Part shown: in pieces, positions 45,544 to 53,976 of the stretch
How the letters are laid out: each line of letters opens with the position of its first letter
How positions within the stretch are numbered: the first letter of the stretch is position 1
From: Candidatus Zixiibacteriota bacterium
GTDB lineage: Bacteria; Zixibacteria; MSB-5A5; GN15; JAAZOE01
NCBI GenBank assembly: GCA_036480375.1
Contig: JAZGGI010000033.1
Location: forward strand, 1 to 64,000
Length of the DNA: 64,000 nucleotides
Reading direction: 5' to 3'
Notes under the pieces: model-generated
Told to the model about the DNA's origin: nothing
Databases searched by the model: none
What the model saw: the letters and a program-made list of their open reading frames with translations, nothing else
Program-made: the position numbers and the translations under genes

Positions 45544-45810
45544 TCAAGTGATTTTTGAGGAGCCATCGTCTCGTTCTAACTCCTCAACCAACTCATGTAA
45601 ACCCTCGTTTTCCTTTTCCCGAATTTGCTTAAAGGCCACTATTGACTGTCCTATACGGGCCACAAAATAGAAGCTCACAAATATACCGATTACCCAACGA
45701 AATGTTTCCCCCATGGTACCGGGGTAATAAATCGCGATAGCCATACCGCCTATAAACATGACTAATGCCGAAAACATGTTTACAACAATTTGTAAGCCGC
45801 TAGTCGCCAT
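45544..45810 (-). CDS. Small two-helix membrane protein
   Basis: An 88-residue protein with two hydrophobic helices (ALVMFIGGMAIAIYY and WVIGIFVSFYFVARIG) and a charged C-terminal tail rich in Glu/Arg (IREKENEGLHELVEELERDD). The open frame extends 17 codons upstream, but the MATSGLQIV start fits the first helix better. It is the probable first gene of the leftward Ton-like cluster. The family is not recognised; it faintly recalls AtpI-type proteins. Confidence 0.65.
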   Translation of the reverse strand: MATSGLQIVVNMFSALVMFIGGMAIAIYYPGTMGETFRWVIGIFVSFYFVARIGQSIVAFKQIREKENEGLHELVEELERDDGSSKIT

Positions 45811-46076
45811 ATTATTTATACCATCATTAATACAATTATGTACAACAATTCTTCCGGGCAAAAGTCTGAATTATATGGAACTTGACGAATCAAAACCCGT
45901 GCCGTCAAATAAATTTTATCAAAAATTATATATTGTTGTGAAGCATCGAGTTATAATTTCCATTCCGGGTTACAAAATACCTGTTTCGGTGGATTCATCG
46001 TCAGATTATCCGACTATTACAATTAACAGGCAAGCCATTGTATTGCAACATCCTACAGGTCGCAAAATCTGCGGCT

Positions 46077-47228
46077 TTATTCCAGCCATTCGGCATTACA
46101 TACGACTTTCTTCTCGAAGTCTATCTTAATCTTTATCTTACCACGATACCACTCAAATTTACCTTCCGCATTAACAGCCGGATACCAGGTAAATCTGGAC
46201 ATTATTTTTGAAATGTTTGCTTTTAGTTTGTCTGATACTCGTGAAGCGGTAAACCTTGTTTTTCCATCCTGATCAATGTAAACCTGTCCTGCGGCGCTGC
46301 CAAAAGCGTTTTTGGTCAGGCTGCTTGAACCTCGATATCCCAACGGAAAGTTTCTCGGAATTGGATAGATATATATATCATCAGGATTTAATCTCATCGT
46401 CATAAACCACTCTTGAGCATGAGTTAAATTTCCTGAACTGTCGGCCGATTCCGTTGGCGAATAGGGATAGACAATGTTATCAAAAAATCTGAAAATTAAA
46501 AGAAAATCAGACGCAATCGCCGTATCGTTAATTGAAGCCGGAGAAAACTCTGAATTAATTAAAGCCGTCAATACCGAATGAGTACTCTTATCCATACCGG
46601 AAATTGGAAATGATACGTCAATCAATTCTCCCGTTTCATCAATTTGAACGCGAGCCACAACCGTTTCATATTTGCCGCTCTTGCTTGATGGATTAACGCG
46701 AAATTTCATCGGAGGGACATATTTTACTTCCGGCAAAACGACATTGTTTAATTTTAAAAACTCATACATCAAATCTCTATCGATTTTATATCCCGAATCG
46801 GTTTTATTTTCCTGGGGAGCAATTGGCAATCTGAGATCAATTGAACCGTTTACAAAAAATTCTTTACCGTATATCACTTCAACAGGAACACTAATTCGTC
46901 CGCCCAGTCTTCTTCCCTCAGTATACTGAAATCGTATTTTTTTGAGTTTCTTCTTCACCGGTTCTATCCAGACCGCAGAATCCGGTGGGAAATCTATTTC
47001 CTTGACCTTACCCTTTTCATCGGTACTGAGAATGACATGGATTTTAGACGACGATAATCGTCGTCGATATTTTTTAAAATCCAGTTGAATTTGCGGATTT
47101 TCTTTTGGATATGGGAGCGATATTCCCAGATAGTTTTGGGGCGAACCTATATCGGAAGCACAACCGATATTCGCCGCTAAACCGCAACCGATAAAAAAAG
47201 TGACTAAAAGAAACCAATTTCTAATCAT
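46077..47228 (-). CDS. Secreted protein with TonB-C-like modules
   Basis: A 383-residue exported protein; its N-terminal signal segment ends near NIGCAS and may be lipidated. Three regions look like TonB C-terminal domains: about 60-120 (IHVILSTDEKGKVKEIDFP ... RISVPVEVIYG), about 185-250 (ARVQIDETGELIDVSFP ... LLIFRF) and about 315-375 (GQVYIDQDGKTRFTAS ... RGKIKIKIDF). It lies just upstream of the Ton-like cluster on the same strand but about 270 bases away. The function is unknown; a domain-only TonB-C protein without a transmembrane energy-coupling helix is unusual. Confidence 0.8.
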   Translation of the reverse strand: MIRNWFLLVTFFIGCGLAANIGCASDIGSPQNYLGISLPYPKENPQIQLDFKKYRRRLSSSKIHVILSTDEKGKVKEIDFPPDSAVWIEPVKKKLKKIRFQYTEGRRLGGRISVPVEVIYGKEFFVNGSIDLRLPIAPQENKTDSGYKIDRDLMYEFLKLNNVVLPEVKYVPPMKFRVNPSSKSGKYETVVARVQIDETGELIDVSFPISGMDKSTHSVLTALINSEFSPASINDTAIASDFLLIFRFFDNIVYPYSPTESADSSGNLTHAQEWFMTMRLNPDDIYIYPIPRNFPLGYRGSSSLTKNAFGSAAGQVYIDQDGKTRFTASRVSDKLKANISKIMSRFTWYPAVNAEGKFEWYRGKIKIKIDFEKKVVCNAEWLE

Positions 47229-47548
47229 CGTATAAAGTTATACTGATAAAAGATTATAGTAAACAAAAAATTTCGGGATTGACTTGAGAAAAATGGGAAA
47301 AAGCTCCCATTTTCCGGCAGGCCGCTGAGCTGGTGGCCGTCATATATATAAAATATTATAAAAATGCCTGTTATTTATTTTCCAAATTACACATTGTCCG
47401 AATTGTCTGACGACATACAAATAAGGAGATTTTCGACCAAAAAAAAGTGCTGACGTCTTTGTCAACACCCTGAGGCGCGCCTAAAGGCGAGCCCAATCTA
47501 TCATAACCTTTGTATACTTACCCCTGGGGCATTGTTACATACCCGGTA
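47229..47548. other. Intergenic stretch
   Basis: About 320 bases between the TonB-C-like gene and the PEP-CTERM gene. It includes TGTCCGAATTGTCTGACGAC near 47396 with repeated TGTC/GACA half-sites and a small GGCGCGCC palindrome near 47475. No gene is seen. Confidence 0.4.
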
Positions 47549-48184
47549 CTACTTTTTGAAGCGACGGTAAATTCCGGCGCCGGCAATCCCCAAGCCGAAA
47601 AGAGTCAAGGTTCCCGGTTCGGGGATGGTTTTCTGACCATCATGCGAAAACGGTGCAAAAGTAAATTTGCCATCGATTTCACGATAAAAACCGTGAGCAT
47701 CAAAGTGAACATTTTCGTACGAAGTTGAAATATTCAATATGAAAATTCTACCCATATCTGTGCCGTCTTCGCCCGGCTGCATATCCATGACAACATGAGG
47801 AGCGTCATTAACCAAAGCCGCTAATTCCAACTCAAAATAATTGGCGGGAAATGTCCCATGAGGAGGATAGCCGCTGGCATTATCTCCAAATTCCGGAGGT
47901 GTTCCATAAGTGAAGTCGTTATAATCAATGCCGTTAATAGAAATCGCACCATCGGTTGGAGTTTCATCAGGTCCTAAGGACGTTACCAGCGTCAAATTGT
48001 ATATTGGCTTGGTATCACCGCTCGAGGTTATTACCTGTAGTTCAAAATCCGAGCTGTAAGTTATCCAGGTCTGAGTAGAGGCGTCCCAGTCAGCACCCGG
48101 GATATACACCTGGACGGCCGGTACGGCAAAAACCGCAGGAGTCATAAAGAAAATTGAAGCCAGAAAAATAAGGAGTTTTTTCAT
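47549..48184 (-). CDS. PEP-CTERM sorting-domain protein 2
   Basis: A 211-residue exported protein with signal peptide (MKKLLIFLASIFFMTPAVFA) and C-terminal PEP-CTERM signal (IPEPGTLTLFGLGIAGAG plus basic YRRFKK). The body is beta-rich with an acidic patch (ETPTDGAISINGIDYND); domain not assigned. ATG 48184 is preferred to an in-frame TTG three bases earlier. A sigma-54-like element lies 41 bases upstream, matching the arrangement of the first PEP-CTERM gene. Confidence 0.92.
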   Translation of the reverse strand: MKKLLIFLASIFFMTPAVFAVPAVQVYIPGADWDASTQTWITYSSDFELQVITSSGDTKPIYNLTLVTSLGPDETPTDGAISINGIDYNDFTYGTPPEFGDNASGYPPHGTFPANYFELELAALVNDAPHVVMDMQPGEDGTDMGRIFILNISTSYENVHFDAHGFYREIDGKFTFAPFSHDGQKTIPEPGTLTLFGLGIAGAGIYRRFKK

Positions 48185-48187
48185 CAA

Positions 48188-48632
48188 CTAAGCCCTTACT
48201 AAGTTAAATTCAAGTTTATTACAAGCAATCCGTATGCCGGGTTTGATTAAAATATCCTCATATTGAAAAAAACCTAATTTGTTGATTATTAAATGGTTAA
48301 GAAGACAATTAGGAGTAACAAACAAATTGTTAAAGGGATTATCGCTACATAATGCAACAGATTGATCCCTTTATTAAATTTGTGTCAGGAATCTGGACAG
48401 TTCATTATAGATTATTTATGGTTGGATATGATTAATCTTATGAAAACTGACGCCGCCCCAAAATCATAACCTTTTATTTATCAACAATATATGCGGTTAA
48501 TTAAAAGCGATTATTCATTAATCTTCATTGTCTTTGGCGATTATTGGAAAATCTCAAGATTGGTTGTAAAGCAACTGGACAATTTTGGCTTTACTCGCCC
48601 GTATTTGGTTAACTTTCGGAAAATATCTTCAC
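48188..48632. other. Intergenic region upstream of PEP-CTERM gene 2
   Basis: It holds the sigma-54-like element, then about 390 bases of AT-rich DNA. A dyad TGTCAG-GAAT-CTGGACA at 48384-48400 lies about 150 bases upstream, a distance usual for sigma-54 activator sites. No gene is seen. Confidence 0.45.
48225..48239 (-). promoter_or_regulatory. Sigma-54-type (-24/-12) promoter of PEP-CTERM gene 2
   Basis: The minus strand reads CGGCATACGGATTGC: GG-N10-GC with GGCA and TTGC intact against TGGCACG-N4-TTGC, followed by T. It lies 41 bases upstream of the start codon. Confidence 0.6.
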
Positions 48633-49955
48633 TTAATTACATCCTGCGCAGGGCCAGGTACCGTTCTTGAATACATGATTTATAAGAAATATTGCGTCTC
48701 CGATATTGGTTTCGTCGTCACAATTTACGTTTCCGGCTTCCCAATTAAACGGCTCGGGACCGCCTCGGAATATATAACTTATCAGGTAAACAGGATCACC
48801 GATATTCACTTTTTTATCGTCATTGGCGTCACCGCACATAAAAGATTGATTCAAATAAATCGAGACGCTATTTGAATAAGAAATAGTCGCCGCTATATCA
48901 ATTTTATCGTCCTCATTGAAATCCGCGGCGCAAACCGCTTGCGTTGATCCCATAGCATAAAAGCTGATATTTTCGGAAAAATCTCCCTCATCATTATATA
49001 ATACCGTTATTCTTCCGTTATGGTTTTTCATAAAATTGGCTACTATCAAATCATCATCGCCGTCATTATCGACATCACCTGAAACAATAGAACGGGGGGA
49101 GTATCCTGAGAAATAGCTGGCGTATTCGCCAAATGTCCCATCACCGTTTCCCGGAATTATGAAGATATTATCCGATTCGTCATTGGCCACTGCAATATCA
49201 ATATTTCCATCACTATTAAAATCGCCGGAACAAGCCGATTTTGAACCCGGATCGCAACGATATTCTAAAACAGGATAATAATATGATCCATCTCCTTTAT
49301 TCAGATAATGAATAAATCTGCCGGGGATATTCATAGATACATAATTTACCACCCCTATATCAATATCATTATCGTTGTCATAGTCAGAAAGATCCAGACC
49401 ATATGCGCGCAACCCAACTCCCAAATCACCTGTTTGGGTAAAGGTTGAGTCACCGTTATTCATAAATATCTGTCCCCGCCCGCGCAAAGTTGTTATGACC
49501 AGGTCGATATCACCGTCATTATCAAGATATTCGCCTTTGACTACCAGGTTGCCTTGTTCAGTTTCATAAATGGAAGGTTCTCCAAAAACGCCATCGCCCT
49601 GATTGAATAATATAGAAAAATTAAATGGTTGGAGATTGGCAGAAATTATATCGCTGAAGCCATCACCATTCATATCGGCTGCACATAATGACCATACTTT
49701 GCCGCCGGCAGGATAATGAGTAATATCATAGAAATTTCCGTCGCCTGAACCCAGTAAAACCGTAACCGATGTCGAGGAATAATTGCCAACAATAATATCC
49801 TGATGGCCATCATTGTTAAGATCACTGCAGGTGATAGAAGCCGGTTTTATCTGTGTGGGCAGGCTATTTCTTTCATAGAAAAACGCATCGGCAGCAAAAA
49901 CACTTGCGCTTGCGAAAATTATTAGTATGGCCGGTAAAATAAGCGAGTACTTCAT
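48633..49955 (-). CDS. Secreted FG-GAP/VCBS propeller protein with type I dockerin
   Basis: A 440-residue exported protein (signal ending SVFAAD). Residues 35-370 are seven-blade FG-GAP/VCBS repeats with Ca-binding DxNxDGxxD loops (DLNNDGHQDI, DYDNDNDIDI, DFNSDGNIDI). The C-terminus is a dockerin pair: GDANDDKKVNIGDPVYLI and NCDDETNIGDAIFLINHVF. Dockerins normally dock to cohesins; in this type of organism many secreted proteins carry the pair without a cellulosome, so it may be a surface-attachment tag. AAGGGGC precedes the start. Confidence 0.92.
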   Translation of the reverse strand: MKYSLILPAILIIFASASVFAADAFFYERNSLPTQIKPASITCSDLNNDGHQDIIVGNYSSTSVTVLLGSGDGNFYDITHYPAGGKVWSLCAADMNGDGFSDIISANLQPFNFSILFNQGDGVFGEPSIYETEQGNLVVKGEYLDNDGDIDLVITTLRGRGQIFMNNGDSTFTQTGDLGVGLRAYGLDLSDYDNDNDIDIGVVNYVSMNIPGRFIHYLNKGDGSYYYPVLEYRCDPGSKSACSGDFNSDGNIDIAVANDESDNIFIIPGNGDGTFGEYASYFSGYSPRSIVSGDVDNDGDDDLIVANFMKNHNGRITVLYNDEGDFSENISFYAMGSTQAVCAADFNEDDKIDIAATISYSNSVSIYLNQSFMCGDANDDKKVNIGDPVYLISYIFRGGPEPFNWEAGNVNCDDETNIGDAIFLINHVFKNGTWPCAGCN

Positions 49956-50330
49956 CGTTTGCCCCTTAGATCTATATAAAAAATATAAACGAGAATATCA
50001 CATGATGCGAATAAGACTGTATTATAATATAAAGCAAAACGCCTTGAATACAAGCGGTTTTTCATACTCGAAATGGGTTCGTTTCCTCAGATCAATAAAT
50101 CGCTGTTCAATTTTGTAGGCTTAAACTCAATATTTCTTTCCCTCCACCAACGCCTGTGGGCAAGCTTACTTTCAGGTAAATGAGTTCTTCATGGATAATT
50201 TCCATTTGTATAAATACTTAAGTCATGTATATTAAAGATATTCGGTTTGTTGTTGGCAATAGCAAACTCGCCATATATTATAAAGATAGACAATTGGGGC
50301 TAGTGGAAATGCAAAACCGTGGAGGTTACT
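49956..50330. other. Divergent intergenic region with repeat fragment
   Basis: 375 bases between two dockerin-protein genes. Positions 50078-50115 (GAAATGGGTTCGTTTCCTCA...) are a degraded fragment of the interspersed repeat (compare 33427-33450). No gene is seen; the promoter of the M1 aminopeptidase gene must lie here but is not obvious. Confidence 0.5.
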
Positions 50331-52550
50331 ATGAAGCCCATTTATCTTACTCTCATATTCATCATAAGCCTAAATAGTCTGATCCTTGGCCAGGAAAATA
50401 TAGTCAGCGAACCAGCAATTGAGAAGATCCAACAATTTTCATTTGAAGATGAAGACATATCAATATTTAGCGGTGCATTTGACTCAGATAATGATACTGG
50501 CGTGCGTGAATTGGCCGATTACTCAGACTACGACATAACTTACTATCGACTTGATTTGAGAGTGGATGAAGTGAATGAAATTATTTACGGCGCAGTTGGA
50601 ATTCAGGGAAAGTCATTAGTAAGCTCGCTAAACGAAATTAATTTGGATTTTTCCCTTAATATGATCATTGATTCGATTTATTTTGAATCGGGAGACCTTT
50701 CATTTGACTATGATCTGGGACAGCTTGTTGTCACTCTGGAGCGCGATTATAATATCGACGAAGAGTTTTACTTTACAATTGTGTATCATGGAACTCCCCT
50801 CCAACACGAGTCTAATGGATTCATATTTTCTGAGAGGAATGGTTCTCCCTTGATAATGACAAACTCAAAGGCAGATTATGCCCGAGAATGGTGGCCCTGT
50901 AAAGATATTCCCAGCGATAAGGCTGATTCTGTTGATATCATTGTTACTGTTGATACTTCATTAGTCGTTTCCTCGAATGGTTTGCAGGAAGCAGATATTG
51001 ATAATGGTGATGGTAGTCACACAGTTTTTTGGAAAGAACGCTATCCTATTGCAACCTATCTGGTGAATATCGCTGCCCATCCTTATACAGTCTGGTATGA
51101 TGAATATAATTATGGCGATGGCCAAACTTTGACGCTCCAATATTTCGTTTTCCCCGACCAATATGAGATTTCTCAGGAATATTACGGGCAGATACCGGAA
51201 CTACTAGATTTTCTCAGTAATTATTTTGGCGAATACCCATTTATTAATGAGAAGTATGGATGCACTCAAGTCATATTAAATGAAAGCGTGGAATGCCAAA
51301 CAAATGTATTTGCATGTATAGATGAAGACAGTTATGCGGATACATCCTTAATCCATGAATTAGCCCATCAATGGTGGGGTAATATGGTATCCTGTGACAA
51401 TTGGCGCCATGCCTGGCTAAGCGAAGGTTTCGCTACCTATTGCGAACTTTTACTTATTGAACACAAATATGGCTATAGTAGAAGTCAAGCAGTGCTCCTT
51501 TCATGGGATTGGAGTGTAAATGGAACTGGTAAGATATATACAGCCGCACGGGGTCCTGCAATTTTCAAGATTGAAATTTATCAAAAGGCCGCCTGGGTTT
51601 TCCGTATGCTTCACCATCTTTTCGACGATGAAACCTTCTTTGAAGCCCTGAGTAATTATCGAGAACAATATCAATATAAATCAGCAACAACACAAGATTT
51701 TCAGGAAATATTTGAGACCACATCCAATCAGGAACTTGATTTTTTCTTTAGCCGCTATATTTATACCGAGGGGCAGCCTTTGTACTATACCAGCTATATG
51801 TTTGAAGAAGGAGTCAAAAACACATATAATATTTATTATAATATATGGCAAAATATGCACCGTTGGGTTTTCCCGTACTATCTGTATTCAATGTTTTTAG
51901 ACTTGCACATTGTCTATGAATCTGGACTTCGTGACACCGTGACTGTCTTTAATGACAGAATGGATCAGAATTATATAATTAAAGTTAAGGAACCTGTACA
52001 GCTGGTTATTTTTGATCCGGACAATTTTGTATATAAATTTGGCCAACCTCCACCATCCTATGGCGTTAAGATATTGACTGAAGCACTTCCGGTGGGTTTT
52101 ATCGGTGAATCTTATACTTTTAAAATTCTTGCAAAAAGTCAAAACGGTTCTTATAGAATGGAAATTATTGACGGTACCTTGCCGGCTGGATTAACATTTG
52201 ACGGTTCAACGGGATATATAACGGGGACACCTGTTCAAAGCGGTGATTTTGAACTAATCGTACTGGCAGAGGATATTCAGCAAATCATGTATAATGATTT
52301 TGAGAATTTCACATTAACAATAATTGACCCAAATCCTTATTCGCCCGGCGACGCCAACAATGATGAATCGGTAAATATCGGCGATGCGGTATTTTTGATT
52401 AACATTGTATTTAAGGGCGGCCCGGCGCCTCAAATACCCAATGCCGCTGACGCCAATGCCGATTGCTCTGTTAATGTTGGAGATGCTGTTTATATAGTGA
52501 ATCATGTTTTCAGGGACGGCCCTGGACCTCAACCGGGATGTGTAGAGTGA
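50331..52550 (+). CDS. Secreted M1-family aminopeptidase with Ig-like and dockerin domains
   Basis: A 739-residue exported metallopeptidase. A signal peptide is followed by the M1 N-terminal saddle, then the gluzincin site HELAHQWWGN with the third ligand Glu in LSEGFATYCE. The usual GxMEN exopeptidase motif region reads ESVECQTNVF, so it is changed. After the catalytic domain come a putative Ig/cadherin-like module (about 590-660, LPAGLTFDGSTGYITGTP) and a dockerin pair (GDANNDESVNIGDAVFLI; DANADCSVNVGDAVYIV). ATG 50331 has GGAGG upstream; a GTG at 50319 is less likely. Confidence 0.94.
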   Translation: MKPIYLTLIFIISLNSLILGQENIVSEPAIEKIQQFSFEDEDISIFSGAFDSDNDTGVRELADYSDYDITYYRLDLRVDEVNEIIYGAVGIQGKSLVSSLNEINLDFSLNMIIDSIYFESGDLSFDYDLGQLVVTLERDYNIDEEFYFTIVYHGTPLQHESNGFIFSERNGSPLIMTNSKADYAREWWPCKDIPSDKADSVDIIVTVDTSLVVSSNGLQEADIDNGDGSHTVFWKERYPIATYLVNIAAHPYTVWYDEYNYGDGQTLTLQYFVFPDQYEISQEYYGQIPELLDFLSNYFGEYPFINEKYGCTQVILNESVECQTNVFACIDEDSYADTSLIHELAHQWWGNMVSCDNWRHAWLSEGFATYCELLLIEHKYGYSRSQAVLLSWDWSVNGTGKIYTAARGPAIFKIEIYQKAAWVFRMLHHLFDDETFFEALSNYREQYQYKSATTQDFQEIFETTSNQELDFFFSRYIYTEGQPLYYTSYMFEEGVKNTYNIYYNIWQNMHRWVFPYYLYSMFLDLHIVYESGLRDTVTVFNDRMDQNYIIKVKEPVQLVIFDPDNFVYKFGQPPPSYGVKILTEALPVGFIGESYTFKILAKSQNGSYRMEIIDGTLPAGLTFDGSTGYITGTPVQSGDFELIVLAEDIQQIMYNDFENFTLTIIDPNPYSPGDANNDESVNIGDAVFLINIVFKGGPAPQIPNAADANADCSVNVGDAVYIVNHVFRDGPGPQPGCVE

Positions 52551-52587
52551 GGACATTAGTATATTGTGCGTGTTCCTGAATTGGTGA

Positions 52588-53865
52588 TTAAATAAGAATA
52601 TTATTGGCTACAATTGATGGAAGAAATCTCAAAATTTTTTTCCCTCCGCCTATGCCTTTTGGCAGGCGAACTTTTAAATAATTATCGCTGACGGCGTTAT
52701 AATATCCTTCTTTGTTTTTTGAATGCTCGGAGATGACATATACCTCAACGCCGATATGCTTTTCCAATTGTCGATTACGATTTTTATCACATATTTCGCG
52801 GGCAATGCGGTTTCTTTCTTTTATCACAGGTGGACTTATCTTTTCGGGCATATCCGAAGCCGGCGTGCCCGGACGATCAGAATATGAAAAGATATGACCG
52901 TAATCGATATATCCGGATTTGAGAATATCAAGCGAATATTCAAAATCATCGTCCGTCTCGCCTGGAAAACCGACAATTAAATCGCATCCTATGGTAACCG
53001 CTTCATTCGCCTTTTTTACTCTTTCAGTGATTCTCAAATACGCGTCTCGATTATATGGCCGATTCATGAGTTTCAATATTCTATCTGACCCGGATTGGAG
53101 CGGCAAATGCAGATGCCGACAAACACGGGAGTTATTCGCCACCAGATCCATTAATTCATCATCCAATTCATTAGGCTCAAGAGACGACAGGCGCAGCCTC
53201 GGCAGGCTGGTCTCTTTGAGAATTTTATTGACCAGACCGGCAAGATTCAGGTTGTTAAATTTGTATTTGCCTATATGAACAGCCGTCAGAACTACTTCAT
53301 GGTATCCCCTGTATACCAACTCTTTGGTTTCATTTATTATCTTGCCCGATGAAAATGACACTAACTCTCCTCGCACTCGCGGCACGATGCAATAGCTGCA
53401 ATTCTGATTACATCCGGTGCCGATTTGAACCATGGGACGGTTAGGCGGAGAAATATTTTGATCTGTTAAATCCATTTTACTCAGGCATGAAGCGGAGTCC
53501 GAATCCCCGTCTTGAAACAACGCTGGATATTTTCCCCTGAGTAAATTGGGCAATTCTATCTTCTGCCGATTATCAACCACAAGATCAACGCCGTTCATCT
53601 CAGATAACATATCTTTCTCGGCGACGACGTAACATCCGGCGACAACCATAACAGCATCAGGATTTAGACGATAGGCGCGATTGATTAGATTACGGCAATC
53701 AGAATCGGCCCGTCCGGTAACGGTGCAGGTATTTAGTATATACAGGTCGGCCTTTTGGCTATAGGGTACTCTGCGCAAGCCGTATTCGCTAAGTTTCGCG
53801 GCGATTTGTTCGGTTTCATATTGATTGAGTCGACAGCCGACCGTTGTCAATGCCATTTTTTTCAT
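52588..53865 (-). CDS. mtaB: tRNA t6A37 methylthiotransferase MtaB
   Basis: A 425-residue radical-SAM enzyme that converts t6A37 to ms2t6A37 in tRNAs reading ANN codons. The UPF0004 domain has TVGCRLNQYETEQ and further cysteines (NTCTVTG, VAGCYVV) for one Fe-S cluster; the radical-SAM motif is GCNQNCSYC for the second. The TRAM-like C-terminus is short. CxxxCxxC spacing and the MtaB start motif separate it from MiaB and RimO. It is followed on the minus strand by no close gene. Confidence 0.96.
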   Translation of the reverse strand: MKKMALTTVGCRLNQYETEQIAAKLSEYGLRRVPYSQKADLYILNTCTVTGRADSDCRNLINRAYRLNPDAVMVVAGCYVVAEKDMLSEMNGVDLVVDNRQKIELPNLLRGKYPALFQDGDSDSASCLSKMDLTDQNISPPNRPMVQIGTGCNQNCSYCIVPRVRGELVSFSSGKIINETKELVYRGYHEVVLTAVHIGKYKFNNLNLAGLVNKILKETSLPRLRLSSLEPNELDDELMDLVANNSRVCRHLHLPLQSGSDRILKLMNRPYNRDAYLRITERVKKANEAVTIGCDLIVGFPGETDDDFEYSLDILKSGYIDYGHIFSYSDRPGTPASDMPEKISPPVIKERNRIAREICDKNRNRQLEKHIGVEVYVISEHSKNKEGYYNAVSDNYLKVRLPKGIGGGKKILRFLPSIVANNILI

Positions 53866-53920
53866 GACTTATTATACGTTTATTGACGAAGATGCCAAGT
53901 CTATTTTTATGTATTCAGGC

Positions 53921-53950
53921 GAAAAAAAGCCCGGAAAATATCCGGGCTTT
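53921..53950 (-). terminator. rpsA terminator
   Basis: A perfect 10-bp stem AAAGCCCGGA/TCCGGGCTTT (53926-53935/53941-53950) with a 5-nt loop. On the minus strand it is followed by a T-run (A-run 53922-53928). It begins 27 bases after the rpsA stop. Confidence 0.93.
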
Positions 53951-53976
53951 AATTTACGCATGGTTAAGCCGAAAAT

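Noticed and set aside
38396-47228. Tol-Pal system
   Set aside because: There is no TolB, Pal or YbgF-type gene in the cluster, and two genuine TonB C-terminal domains are present, so a Ton-like rather than Tol-like label is used.
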